Positions 1 to 11,100 are shown, numbered from the stretch's first letter. The stretch is DNA of 64,000 nucleotides from Prostheceraeus crozeri (GCA_907163375.1 CAJQUW010016879.1:310001-374000), one strand, 5' to 3'. Made by a program: numbers and translations. Notes: generated by a model not told the origin, from the letters alone.

Positions 1-736
1 CTGAAAGGGAAAGACACAAGCGTGACATTGTGACTGAGCTAGTGAAGACCATTCAAGTTCGCATTAATGCATGCCTTATACTATGTTAACTGTCAACAGT
101 TCAAGTAGTATCGGTCAGTGAACATATCAGTCATTATTTCAGGGTGGATAGTGAATATCAGGATCGCGCTCCATGACTTCTATGGCGTGAATGGTGGTCG
201 GTGGGACAATAGCGGTGCATCCACAGAATTAGATTCATCTGCGCGCGCTTCGGTTTCCCAGAAGGGAAGAATTGCATGTAACCTTAATATCGAAATGGCA
301 CATTACAGAATTACACAACATTCTCCTTCCCGAACGGATAATTCGTGCATCACTTCCTATTGGAAATGGCAAACAATAAGCTGTCAGCAGAGGACCAGTG
401 AGAGATGCATGCGTGGCAATTTTGGTAAGTGAAGCACTTTGCTGGAACTCACATTAATCCGCAAGCGACGCACGACTTATTTTCCTATCTCTGTAAGGTA
501 TTAGGAATTCCTTTTTGCCCACTTAATAGATTCCTCGATGTGCCGGGGATTTCGTATTAATCACACTTCTAGCAAACCGAAGCAGATAAACAAAATATTT
601 AGTTCTGTGGGTGCATCGATAAAGCTGCGTCACTGCATTGCCGCAACATCACTTCATACTTAAATTCACAGCGCCTTCTTGTATCACTACTATTTTCTCC
701 TACTGCAGTTTGAGGCCTGCCAACGTTTGCCATCAT
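1..736. other. Unassigned left-edge DNA
   Basis: I see no convincing coding region, RNA gene or element end here. The short open frames lack recognisable motifs. The right part (about 700-736) already shows the phrase CCAACGTTTGCC that recurs in the adjoining dispersed repeat. Confidence 0.5.
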
Positions 737-1123
737 CACCGACTATGCTTTGAGTACCGCCAACGTTTACTCACTTCACTTTGCATATTTCACTGTTCAT
801 GCATTTTTCACTGTTCTGTGTATATTTTATTGATTTAAATGCATTTGTATTTAGCTGTCAAAACAGTTCTTAAATGAAACAGGTTAGATATGCATTATGG
901 CATTTTTCAACTAGTGGATGTGCTTGTTCCATGCAACTCACTAAATGAGAGCTAAAATGAGTACGAATTATGTACTGTGCTTTCGAACCCAAGGAGTTCT
1001 AAAATGATATTTTCGCACTCAAAGAGTAGGCTTACTAGAATTTGGGACTAATTTCTTAGTAGCAGTTAGTACTCAGGTTCAGCACACTCTTTAGTACTCA
1101 TTTACGACTTGATGAAAACAGTG
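737..1123 (+). repeat. Dispersed repeat, copy 1 of 2
   Basis: This block aligns, with many substitutions and small gaps, to 2487-2865 in the same orientation. Shared landmarks in order are CACCGACTATGCTTTGAG-like start, a TTATTGATTTAAATGCAT-like segment, TGTGCTTTCGAACCCAA, AGAGTAG and TTAGTACTC. It has no long open frame and no visible terminal inverted repeats, so its class is unknown. Either an old segmental duplication or two copies of a non-coding interspersed element would explain it. Confidence 0.75.
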
Positions 1124-1212
1124 TAGAGAGGGAAAAATCCTTGGAAAATCAAAATTTTTGATCAGAAACTATAGAATTTGCGTAGTTAAAGAGAAAAATT
1201 AAAAATTCAACA

Positions 1213-1540
1213 TCTTTAGAATTTAGATTAATAAGAGTGCGTTAGAGAAAACTCCCCAAGTTTAGGTCGATGCTTTCTTGAAAGTTAAGTAAAAAGTTAA
1301 ACAGTTCAGACGGGACTTCGGCGTCCAGCGCCTTCGAAACGGTCGATGGTAACGTTAGGGTTAGGGTTAAGGTTAAGGTTACCATCGACCGTTTCGAAGG
1401 CGCTGGACGCCGAAGGCCCGTCTGACCTGTTTAGCCTTTTACTTAACTTTCAAGAAAGCATCGACCTAAACTTGGGGAGTTTTCTCTAACGCACTCTTAT
1501 TAATCAAAATGATCTCCCGACGACTGGTCTTTAGAATTTA
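1213..1540 (-). repeat. Foldback short interspersed element with 13-bp flanking duplication
   Basis: Two almost perfectly complementary arms (1226-1353 and 1378-1505, 128 bp each) flank a 24-base loop (1354-1377) containing two TTAGGG-type telomere units followed by TTAAGG variants. The direct repeat TCTTTAGAATTTA lies immediately outside both ends (1213-1225 and 1528-1540) and looks like a target-site duplication. The right arm carries about 22 bases more than the left, so the left arm is the shortened one. The arms belong to a short repeat family also found at about 11.1, 12.3 and 56.8 kb (core CTTCGGCGTC and CGGGAGATCA). The flanking duplication favours retroposition over simple hairpin artefact. 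Confidence 0.8.
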
Positions 1541-1928
1541 ATAATTGCACACAAAACCATCGAAATGATGAAGACAACATAAATTATAAGAAGCATTACA
1601 AGTAAAAATACAAAATGTACTCCCACTAATTGCATTGCAGTAAATGCGTCATTTAGATTGATTGCATCGTCAAGAAATTCTCGTGGTCATTAGACAAAGC
1701 AGGCCGTAAGCTGTAGACCAAAATATGTAAGCTATAATAAATTAGATGAGACCGATGTTAGAGATAGGTGAGGAGTTTTCGATGAGAGAGAGAGAAAGAG
1801 GTGAGGAAATGACGGTCTAGTGTGCTCCTGCATGTCGAAGTGGGCACAATAAAACAAAAAGTGATCTTACAAAATAGGTCTAAAGTAAATACTAAATAAT
1901 CTAAAGTCTCATACATGAAGGTCAAAAA
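1541..1928. other. Unassigned spacer
   Basis: Low-complexity GAGA-rich patch near 1780-1800; otherwise nothing recognised. Confidence 0.5.
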
Positions 1929-2340
1929 GTGCAACATAAGAACGAATTCTTCTACTTTCATATCCCATATGATCCAAATAAGAACATATGCCTTAGTGAA
2001 TTAATAATTTATAAAATTGACTGTAAAAATTGCAAACATATTTACATAGGAAGCACAGTCAGATTTCTGCACACGCGAATAAATGAACATCTTACTAACC
2101 ATCATTCCTCTGTTTATAAACACATCCAATTGTGCAAATCAGATATTGATGTAACAGTGATTGACAGAGATATCAATACCATCAACTTACGCCTTCGAGA
2201 ATCTGTGCTGATCAAAAGGCTATGTCCTACACTAAATAACAGGTAGGAATGCACAGAATATCAATCACTTATTTTTGAATTTTGATGTCTTATCAACATT
2301 GTATCTGCTTGATAAGGCCGTCTTAACGGTGAAAATTTGT
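1929..2340 (+). mobile_element. Penelope-like element fragment: GIY-YIG nuclease and 3' hammerhead-like motif
   Basis: The 1929-2246 frame encodes a GIY-YIG endonuclease segment. Visible are a KIDCKNCK cysteine pair, YIGST (the YIG half of the motif), the helix LHTRINEH with conserved Arg and His, and RLRESVLIKRLCPTLNN with the catalytic-type Glu near the end. This is the C-terminal nuclease of a PLE, which nicks target DNA for the element's reverse transcriptase. No reverse transcriptase is seen upstream, so only the 3' part is present. About 60 bases downstream on the same strand lies a hammerhead-like motif (see separate entry). The first ~10 residues of the open frame may be non-element sequence. 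Confidence 0.8.
2302..2340 (+). ncRNA. Degenerate hammerhead-ribozyme-like motif
   Basis: A CTTGATAA box (compare CTGANGA), then a five-pair stem GCCGT/ACGGT closed by CTTA, then GAAA. PLEs are known to carry minimal hammerheads in their terminal regions. The core box is imperfect, so activity is doubtful. Confidence 0.5.
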
Positions 2341-2486
2341 AATAAAAGATCACTTTGCCACATTTGATTTTAGCAGCTTGGCTTAAAACCCTTAAATAAA
2401 TGATCTTGCAAACACCAATCTGTGACATTTCATCGACATCCTCTTAATGAATCTAAGACACCATCAATTTTGATCAAAAGTATCCT

Positions 2487-2865
2487 CACCGACATTGCTT
2501 TGAGCCCTGCCAACGTCTTATCATTTTCTATGACTGCACTTTGAGTCTTGTGCATATCTTATTGATCCAAATGCATGTGTGCTTAATTGCCAAAACAACT
2601 CTTCAATCGACGTGCGTATGTGATTTAGCAGGTCTGATATGCCGTACGTCATTTTTCTATATAGTGAAGGTGCTAGTCCTATGCAACTCATTAGATGAGT
2701 GTGAATTAAGTACTGTGCTTTCGAATCCAAAGAGTTCTAAACTGAGTACTAATATTTGAGAACTCAAAGAGTAGCAGATTCTTGGACTCATTTCTTAGTC
2801 GTAGTTAGTACTCCGGTTCAGACTCGCTCTAATACTCACTTGGGACGATATGAATAACGGTAGAC
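2487..2865 (+). repeat. Dispersed repeat, copy 2 of 2
   Basis: Partner of 737-1123, same orientation, about 1.75 kb apart. The shared segments run through the whole length, ending in TTAGTACTCCGGTTCA and ACTCGCTCTAATACTCA-type text. No coding potential is recognised. Confidence 0.75.
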
Positions 2866-3617
2866 ATGCTGATGATGCACTTTCTCACTTATATGCATCC
2901 ATTATACAGCCGATTAATTTTAATGCTGTTTCGTCATAAAAGTAAGTTGGTACATAAAATTTCTGCTGGTAGCTGCTGTTCAGCATTTGTTATTCAGTGG
3001 GATTGAACGCAAATCTCTATCATCAACCAAAAAGCACAATTATGAAAGCTATTTATACGCTAGATACATTTATCAGGCTATGTTATGTACCTACGTGTTG
3101 CCCCGCAGCAATCAGAATCGCAGAAATAATATCTATATGGAAACATATAATGGCACCCAAAATTTTAGTAAAGCACATGAAAAATGACAAACAGTAAGAT
3201 GCATCATGAAAGCAATTATGTTATCAATTATCATATAAAAGTACTGTAATGCTCGCACACATGTGATTGGCGTGACATGTAAGTAGATTGCAAGTAGATC
3301 TAAGTTAAAATGGCTCTTACAATTGGAACCATTCCTTGCCATTCGCAAGTTTCAGGCAATTAATCGAGCTGTCTAGTAAGATGCTGCAGATAGCCAACTA
3401 CAATCAATTTAGCGAGATATCAGAGAAAAATTATGAAATCAAGCACAACGTCACGGACAGCAGACTTGAAAAGACACAAGAAAAGAGACAACTTGAAAAG
3501 AGACGAGTCTGTTGTCCGAAACGTCGTGCTTAAATTCATGATTTTCTTGGACAAAAATATTGGTTTTGCTGCGTCTTTAGTATGTTTGGTAATTGCAAGT
3601 AATTACATTCTATTATA
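2866..3617. other. Spacer with one hairpin near 3445-3530
   Basis: No gene is recognised. At 3445-3530 the text can fold: GGACAGCAGAC (about 3457) pairs with GTCTGTTGTCC (about 3507), and GAAACGTC follows the second arm. The ending resembles the GAAAC-GTC tail of PLE hammerheads, but no proper CTGANGA box precedes it, so it is described as a hairpin only. Confidence 0.4.
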
Positions 3618-4190
3618 ATAATAATAAAAATAATATCTTTATTGTCTCAACAGATCAAATTCGGTGAGCACATTACAGAAATCGAGATATACAAAAAGAC
3701 AAAGGAAGAGAAGGCTGCACAAAATGTCGTAAAAATATACATAAAAACAAACTAATTACAAAATCTAATGAACGACTTTCTGAACCGTTCAGTCTTGGTG
3801 GGCGGAGGATTCAAAATACAACTACTTCTGGTAGTTCTCACACAAGAACGGATGGAAAATAGTTCACGCAAAGGATGCTCTTGATATTTTACAATTTTAG
3901 AAAAAAGACTTTCACACGTTTTATCACAAACAACAGCAAGAGAAAGTTCCTCAACATACGGCAAACCAATAATTCCGTAAGCTCTTTTTTCTATTGCGAT
4001 GAGCTTCTTTAACAAATACTGCGGAATATTGCAGAAACATGCGTACGAGTACGTCAAAATAGACCGAATAAATGAAATGTAACACCTTCGCAATAACATA
4101 GGCGGACAGTCCGCACGCCGAAGATTGTACAGAATGAAAAATCTTTTTAGTGCCTTCTTCTTATTATTATCTTTATTATGCCTTTTCAAA
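3618..4190 (-). mobile_element. LINE 3' end: C-terminal region of a non-LTR reverse transcriptase
   Basis: The minus-strand frame 4189-3752 (145 codons) matches the region after the catalytic palm in CR1/jockey-type ORF2 proteins: LRRCYISFIRSILTYSYACFCNIP (thumb, the usual 'Y..ll.s.leY....w'), then LKKLIAIEKRAYGIIGLP, then a C-terminus ending TERFRKSFIRFCN. The same architecture ends the large ORF2 at 22.7-25.4 kb. A 3' UTR with an AATAAAG-type signal ends in (ATT)n at 3618-3645, as expected of LINEs of this group. The endonuclease and palm are missing: a 5'-truncated insertion. Confidence 0.8.
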
Positions 4191-4448
4191 GATGGTGATC
4201 AAATAAATGAGTGAAATTCAAGCACATAAATTAAGCTTTTCTATACCAATTCACAAAGGATCTTGACATTTTGCCCTTCGTAAACTTTGTAGTCTCACTG
4301 AATCATGCAGATTAACAAGACGTTGACATTATTTCTAGCTCTCAATAGAAATACATACATTTATTTAAATACTTGTGACATTGTTGCAAGATTGTGCTGT
4401 TCCACGCGTACCCGGAGTGTTTAATGAGAAAACCAGAGAAAAGCTTCC
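4191..4448. other. Unassigned spacer
   Basis: No recognised feature. Confidence 0.5.
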
Positions 4449-4752
4449 ACAGGTACCAATGTATATACTTGTATTAACGTAGCTCTCCGGACGGTCGCCC
4501 TGGTTCGCTAGATCACAAGGAAGTGAAATCACGAGTGTTTTTAATTAATATTTTAATCTGGGTATTAATAAACTTCAAGAGACGAAAGCTGTTTTTTTAA
4601 GCATCAAACAAATATGAAGAACCCTCCAGTTGGCGACCATCCTGTCAAAAATCGAGTTCTGTATCGTACTTTCACTTCCCTGTGACAGGTTCGACCAATC
4701 GAAACGTCAGGAGAGCGACTTAATACAAGTAAGCCATGTGGTACCTGAACTG
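4449..4752 (+). repeat. Old inverted-repeat element with hammerhead-like motif
   Basis: The two halves are diverged inverted copies. The left begins CAGGTACCA with TACTTGTATTAACGTAGC and GGAAGTGAAA; the reverse complement of the right shows CAGGTACCA, TACTTGTATTAAGTCGC and GGAAGTGAAA in the same order. The middle (about 4560-4600) is unpaired. The plus strand of the right half carries a hammerhead-like core at 4676-4714. The arrangement resembles the inverted terminal segments of PLEs, but no reverse transcriptase is present. Confidence 0.6.
4676..4714 (+). ncRNA. Hammerhead-ribozyme-like motif in inverted repeat
   Basis: CTGTGAC (near CTGANGA), a perfect small hairpin GGT-TCG-ACC, then GAAACGTC followed by AGG, which can pair with the CCT before the core. 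The order box, stem II, GAAA, short stem III, GTC fits a minimal type. The left arm of the element carries a more decayed version on the other strand. Confidence 0.5.
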
Positions 4753-5594
4753 GGGTTCGCTCACTTGTGACATTCATTGCTTTCTATCTGATCCGTGTGT
4801 TCGGCATAGGTAATGCATCGACTCATTACGTAATTGCTACATCAATTGATTATAAGCACTGGAAGCTAGAAGCCGCTAGACACAGCTAAAATAGCAATTA
4901 AGTTTCACAGGAGCTTTCCAGGGAAGATATAAGTTAGTGTCAGATAAATTGAAGACATCACAATTGATGACTGGTGATGTCACAACTAAAATATGCCTAT
5001 AACAGAAAATGGTGTCAGCCCTTTTCCATGGTCACTTTACAATAACTGCGGTCATCGGTAAATGACAATGGTTCCCCTCTTTGAAAGTCCTCTCAACAGA
5101 TCTATTGTCAACATTTTTGATTAAGTCTGTAAACATGACGTCATGATGATCAATGCTGATGAACACTCATTGACGGTTGCTTTAATTCACCCTGCCCTTC
5201 AATGAAAATAGTGCATCAACAAACAAAAACTTCAGATTTTGAAGCAAGCAAGACATCGAATAATCAAGGAAAAGTGCATGCAATACAACGGTTAGGATTG
5301 CAACATTCTAGGGATTGCAATCCCGGGATCTCGTGCGTTATTGCAAACTCCACAATCTCGAGATTTTTATTCACGGGACACCTGAATTAATTTAGTTGCC
5401 ATTTTATTAGTGATTTGTATAATTGAAACATCTACTACGTCCATTTGACAATTTATAGATAAATGAAAGCGCCCATCTAGCCGAATTCATAGTCTTTATT
5501 GCTCTAGAGGCCTTTTGCCGGTCTTCTCAACAGAACATACCCGGTAGAAAGAATGCAAATGAATGATGACAAATGAGAAGTACAACTACATGCT
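4753..5594. other. Unassigned spacer
   Basis: No gene is recognised. At 5309-5330 the text AGGGATTGCAATCCCGGG is a local near-palindrome; a similar AGGGATTGCAA phrase occurs on the minus strand near 10650. PLE 3' UTR sequence may extend from 5594 down to about 5490 (AATAAA on the minus strand near 5500). Confidence 0.4.
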
Positions 5595-5957
5595 AGAAAG
5601 GAGATGGCTTCACCACGGTAGATGAATACCGATTAGCAACTCACGTTGCTTGCACAAATTTGGCTTGAAGTACCGAATATGCAAAGCTTCAGAAATGCGT
5701 AATAACCTGTCATTTCTAGCGTGAAAGACAATTGAAAACTTGTCACGAAGATATCTACGATCGCAATTACAGTCAATGACATGAGAAGCTATGGCAGAGG
5801 AACTGCGGCGACTGTCACCTTTGATGAGCCAATTAGGAATGTGTTCTTTAGATCGAATGGCGAAACCTCTGCTCGTCCTACCGTAATAGACTGACCCGCA
5901 GTCGCATAGAAATCGGTAGACGACGGAAGACGAGCAGTCTTTCAAGATTATATACAA
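5595..5957 (-). mobile_element. Penelope-like element fragment: GIY-YIG nuclease domain
   Basis: Frame 5957-5610 encodes SVVYRFLCDCGSVYYGRTSRG, with the GIY-like VYR and the YYG-R-T motif, then IRSKEHIPNWLI, HVIDCNC, and a C-terminal LRISEALHIRYFKPNLCKQRE with the conserved Glu and the typical 'I...KP.LC.Q' ending, closing with LPW. This is the EN domain of a PLE lineage also represented at 49.6-50.85 kb (similar KEH-PNW block). The element is truncated just upstream of the domain, so no reverse transcriptase is present. Confidence 0.85.
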
Positions 5958-6079
5958 TATATATACGAGATTTCCGCTAAGTGTGCTTTTTGCTAAGTGA
6001 GTTGCCGCTAATTGGGGTGAAAACCAGAAAGCTTCATTTTTCGGTTTTTCTTTTCAGATTGCAAAACCAATTCAAATAA

Positions 6080-6670
6080 AAATAATAACAACAAGATGTT
6101 TATTTCAAGCACCCTAAATGGAAATCTTTGGGCTCAAGTCATACATAAAGACAAATATAGCTACGATGGACATAAAAGAGCTAACCAACAAAAAATCATG
6201 GTTTAATCACAAAGCAAAAAAGCAGCAGGTCGTCGAAAAGGGTGAATTGTGAAATGCTTAAGATAGCTATCACATAGCAAATCCATCATTTGATAGCCTG
6301 GCCAAAGATATGAAACTGCTATTATTTCTCATTGCTGTTGCAAACAAGGGATTCAAAAACCTCTTTGAATAATGTAACCGCTCAGGCAACAAGTGGTACA
6401 AATGATGGTCCTCATCATCAACAATCTTTGAAAAGATGAAGTACCCTGGATCATATTTCGATAGCTTAGTGGAGCAAATGGTACACATTTACAATCTGGT
6501 TTTCCGCAGACAATGCGATGACAGCGATTTTGTTAACGCTGCAATAAATCTGAACTGGTGGATTGCAGTTTTACAAACAAGGGAGAGCAATATTCTAATA
6601 CATCGCGAGCATATGAAAAAAGCATTTCAATGATGAAATCACTAGATAAAAATGTTTCAACTGACGTATC
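6080..6670 (-). mobile_element. LINE 3' end with reverse-transcriptase thumb region and 3' UTR
   Basis: Minus-strand coding begins near 6670 with SYARDVLEYCSPLF (the 'Y.r..LeYcsp.w' thumb motif) and continues through LLPERLHYSKRFLNPLFATAMRNNSSFISL to a stop at 6270. One frameshift and one stop codon near 6530-6490 interrupt it. A 3' UTR follows, with ATTGAAATAAACATC-type text and a terminal TTGTTGTTATTATT run at about 6080-6100. This is a CR1/L2-like 3' end, 5'-truncated. The family is different from the one at 3.6-4.2 kb. Confidence 0.7.
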
Positions 6671-8399
6671 ACATAAATCTGTTCCAGGCACAGTTTTCTC
6701 TTGAAAACACACACAATTGTTCAAAAAATGCAGAAAATGCTTTTTTGTTGTGAATGGTTTACGCAGTGTATCGTTCTGGCAGTATTGCGGCAAGATACAT
6801 ACAATGTGTAGAGGACCCATGCACAGCAAATAATACAAAGATGGCTTTTATGAGACAACAAGACTATCAAAATACCACTTTTTAACATACACAATCGAGT
6901 TGGTGAAAAGCAAATCTCAGAGATGAACGCTAATTTGGAGAGCACACTGGTATGTTTGATCGTTGACTGTACGAAATTTATATTATCAATTTCAATTCCA
7001 GTTTCTTTCATATTTTTAAACAAATCTTGTCTAACATGTAATTGTTTTTGAACCTTTGTGAAGGTTTGTTTTTTTATTAGAAACTATCTGGAATCATTTT
7101 TGTAAACATTTTTTATAAAGATCCGTATAGTTAACATTTATCTTGAAGGATTCAAGGAATGGAATTGAGTATGCACTTATCAAAGAAGACAATGATTGCG
7201 ATTATATATATATATATATATATATAAGCAAGTAGGCCTACGTATATTGCAACAAGTAGCAAATAAAAAGTTGTAATTTAAAGGATTTATTGGGAAAGTA
7301 GTCCTTACAGCTTAATTTCTTCATGTTAGGTAAAAAAATATCACAACTTTTCTGGGATAAAAGCAGCATTATGATTACAAAAAATGCAAATATAAAAAAA
7401 TGTATGCACAATTTAATCAAAACTTAATAACCTCATACACATATTTCAAAACAGATGACTCCGTCCTTGCTCTCTCTGCTTTAAGTCCTAATGTATGCGA
7501 ACATGTAATCATCTAGAAGTGATGCGGTACTAATGTACACGTAGATGCTGCCACATTTCTTCAATAAATCTCAAAATGCTGCAAGGGAAAGCTACCATGT
7601 ATTGCGAAGCGATCCTTTAATTCAAGGAATGATGTAATGACACAGTTTTCTGTTGAAAACACATACAATTGTAAAGATACTCGGAAATGACAGACAAGGA
7701 AGGATGACCACGTGAGCAGCTGCTAGTTGTTCTGAAGATTGCTGCTCGACATGTCTATACATGACCTAACGCATTAATGAATATTGTTTGCTTAGCTAAC
7801 AATGTGATTGACTCTTTCAGGCGGTTATCTCCTGAATTGAATATCCATATTTCCTTCAACTACTTTATTTTCTATTTCTATTGTTCTATTATTGCATTAT
7901 TCTTCCAAATTTCAATCAATTCTTCACAATTTCAACCTGCATTTTGGACGATTTCAGCTCTGTAACGCAACATACTTCGCAATGTCTATTTTGTAGCTCT
8001 TGATTTAACATGAAGTGATAGCATGATGAATTGCAAATTTCTACTTCGATTATGCAATGGGTCTTCACAATTAGTAGCAATATTTTGGGGAAGTTGATGA
8101 GGTGGCTTTGACAAGAAGACTGCAAGAAGAATCAAGAGACGAATTTGTAGCAACAGTGGAGAGAAAAGACCGGGAGCATCACCTCGGGGACAACAGCTCT
8201 ATAGATGTTCTTCAGCTCTGTCTAGCGTCGATGCTTGACTTTGAGTATGGACCAAACAATTCGAGCAAAATCCAGTGCGACCCCTAGAACTGTCAATCAT
8301 TAAGATCACTTAAGATCGATAATAAAATTGCAAAATAACACATATTCGCAACATCCACCTCTATGATAATATTTTCATCCATAGATTTAGTCAACTTAC
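6671..8399. other. Spacer; short duplicated phrase and an AT microsatellite
   Basis: No gene is identified. An ACAGTTTTCT...GAAAACACA..CAATTGT phrase occurs at about 6688-6720 and again at 7640-7672. (AT)n lies at 7203-7226. The open frame at 8102-8287 (MALTRRLQEESRDEF...) is compositionally protein-like but matches no family I know. Confidence 0.4.
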
Positions 8400-8485
8400 T
8401 TGAAGGGAACAGGATGTCGACCGTCCTTCACATTGAATTCAACACTGGTAATAGCCGTTGTCATCACACGACATCGAAGAATATC
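8400..8485 (-). CDS. Candidate exon of a G-protein alpha subunit (switch I region)
   Basis: Reading the minus strand, a pyrimidine-rich TTTCTCTACAG acceptor precedes an 86-bp open segment that ends at a GTAAGT donor. It encodes DILRCRVMTTAITSVEFNVK followed by DGRHPVPFK. Alpha subunits of heterotrimeric G proteins have LRCRV-TSGI in this place (the Arg is the residue modified by cholera toxin in the stimulatory class; the Thr after it binds magnesium), followed by a beta strand and then the DVGGQR switch II. Here R, C, R, V and the magnesium-type Thr are kept, the usual Gly before Ile is Ala, and the strand is a few residues longer. The next exon should start with the DVGGQ segment; I could not find it nearby. 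Either part of an intron-rich host gene or an isolated pseudo-exon. Confidence 0.5.
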
Positions 8486-11100
8486 CTGTAGAGAAATAAC
8501 AACTTGAATATTATAGAGCTAATATTTCAATAAATCTTCACAAGGATTGAGAATACTGGAAAGAGGAATCGGCAGCACTTAGGTGAGTGTAAATCTTTCG
8601 AATACCTGTTGGTTATCTGAAACCTAGTTTTCATATTTACCTGTAACTCATATCTATTACCACACAATTCCACACCAGCAAATGAATTTATTTTCTATTT
8701 ACATCCACAATGTCGGGCAAATTGTGTCAGTCGGCTACTACAATTAAGAATTAAAGGTGCTCGTTTGAAGTGCAAAACTAATCTCGCCAATGTGTCATTA
8801 GCGACGTCTTCTAAAGTGACCATGACCAAACAAAATATCAACAATACTGCTTCTCGTGATAAGAAAGGCTGGGGTCTAAAGAAAGAAAAACAAATTACAG
8901 CTGATGAGATGGCGCATGACAAATTGCCATGCAAAAGATGTGCAGCTGGCAGACCTAGAACCCGCGGCCAACGTTTTCTAGACCTTTTGCTCTAGCCAAC
9001 TGAAAACTGCGGCTTGTCAAAAGAAAGTCATTCATCTGATCTACTTACATCCCCTACATTACACACTAGCGCCTCTACCTCAAAGTCTATTTCATGACAT
9101 TTCAGCTTTGAATAGGAAGCACCTGAGGAATGCGTATCTGACATTTTTGGTGGATGTGTTAATTTCAGCAAATTTAAATTTGAAACCATGGTGACATAGG
9201 ACAAAGCCAATGTTTTATTTCGAACACTTAGCATCGAAAATTTTACTATTCTCAGCAGTTGATGGCTTCAAAAATCAAAACATATTAACATCAATTTCCA
9301 TCCCTCAGTGGCTGTGATAATACCACAAGTCAATCATTTTGAAATTTGTAAGTCTGCTCATAGTTAAGAAAATGAATGATAGATAAATACAAACTCAGTT
9401 TACTGTCTGTGAAAAACGTGCTCCTGCAAAGTAAAGATGTTAATTAATTTTGTCACACCTTCACTTAGTAACTTCCTAAATAACATTCTGGCAGTGAAAA
9501 CGTCAACAAACATCATGTAGACTATATTGAATTCAATTACATCATCATCACACACACATAGCAAGTCCAAGTGAAAACACTGTTTCAGTAACTTATAGCA
9601 ATCAAATAGAAGGTATAGATCAAAATACAAGGTGATATGGAGGACAAAAAAGAGAGCATAAAAATGAAAAAGGGAGCGAACGATGGCTGTAATGCGCATT
9701 GTTTCTTGCAATAGCAGTGTCGAATCGATCCAAGGATTACAAGGATCGTCTCAACAAATATTCTCTCCAAACCCAACATAAAAATCTTTAGAGTCAAGAG
9801 CATATTTTCACACGCAAAACATGAACTGTAATCACTTGAATGAGCATTTACTGAGCTTAGCTTTTGAAAGCTACATCTGGTACTGTTATGGGCTGCTTAC
9901 ACAGTTTCTTGAGATTCTGCTTCTGAAGAAAGGATTTCATAGCAAGCTTGAAGTATCACATGCCACACATAACGCATGTGCTGGCTGAATCATTTTTCAA
10001 CTTTTTCTATAGATGCAGTCAACAAAATACCAAGTCGTTCGGATACATCACTTTTGTTTTACGATAGCCTACATGTAAATGATGAGTGGAAAACTTAGCC
10101 AAAGTCCATATTGTATTTAAATAATTTGTAGTAACTGTAGGCCTATGCAGGTGTTCATAAAAATATTGCTTTTGCGTTGAAATGTGAGTGCTCAAGTTTC
10201 ATTTTGTGATGAAATGTTGTAGGAAGGCACATCTGTCATCTGCAGATGCCATGCGACATCTCAGTGGATAAAGAATGCTTTATTCTAGATACGGAAAAAG
10301 AAATTTAATTTTTCACTTGATACATGACATATGATGTACAAAATGAAAAAAATCCTCTTTTACAAAATCACAATCATGTATTAATCATGTACAATCATGT
10401 CGTAATGATGGCAATTGTAAAAAAGGCAATAACAACTGAGAACCAGAGTGACAACTGCAGTTGGCGATAGCAAAATCCAATGATTTCAATGTCACTTCAT
10501 TAGTCGAAGTCATTTAAACTCAATCTCAGAAACCAGGCTATTCAATATTTCATGATAATAAAGACTTCTTACATGTAATTTTATCATTCATAATAGGATC
10601 CGGGATCAGGGTGCTTGAAAAAAACCCGGCTATTTGCAATCCCTAGTTCCGCTACAGTTAGGATGCTGTAGACTTTGTAAGCGTCATACAGGAATAATTA
10701 GATAGAAGCAATAAAGTTGCTACCAGGTGCCTATTCCTAAGTCATTTTATACAGAGCATTTGAATCATTTGAAAAAGCCTGTATCATTATGTATCAATTG
10801 TTGGAGTCAGGTTAAACCGGAATTGAAAGGAAAGCATACTACCGGCATTCACACACGCAAAGTGATCATGTATGAAAAGAAAAATCGCATTGGAATTGTT
10901 TGAAATGGGATTTTCAAACCCTTCAAGCCATTCAACCGATTAACCTTGGTTCCTACAATTTGATAGTATTTAGATAAGTCAAGCGTGAGATAAATATAAA
11001 ATTATGCAACAAAAGATATGCACAGGTACATTAATCTCTATAGATTACGGCAGCGGTAAGATTGAGAAGTCAAACTTGCAATCTCAAAATCTCCGTAGTA
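8486..11100. other. Unassigned AT-rich DNA, possibly intron of the alpha-subunit-like gene
   Basis: If the exon at 8400-8485 is real, this lies in its upstream intron. No P-loop exon (GAGESGKS-type) was seen by eye on the minus strand. No transposon ends recognised. An AGGGATTGCAA phrase on the minus strand near 10650 recalls 5310. Confidence 0.35.

Noticed and set aside
3445-3530. Hairpin followed by GAAACGTC, possibly a hammerhead
   Set aside because: The conserved CTGANGA box is missing before the stem; kept only as a hairpin in the spacer entry.
8102-8287. Open frame with protein-like composition (MALTRRLQEESRDEF...)
   Set aside because: No recognised motif and no splice signals; it lies on the opposite strand to the alpha-subunit-like exon.
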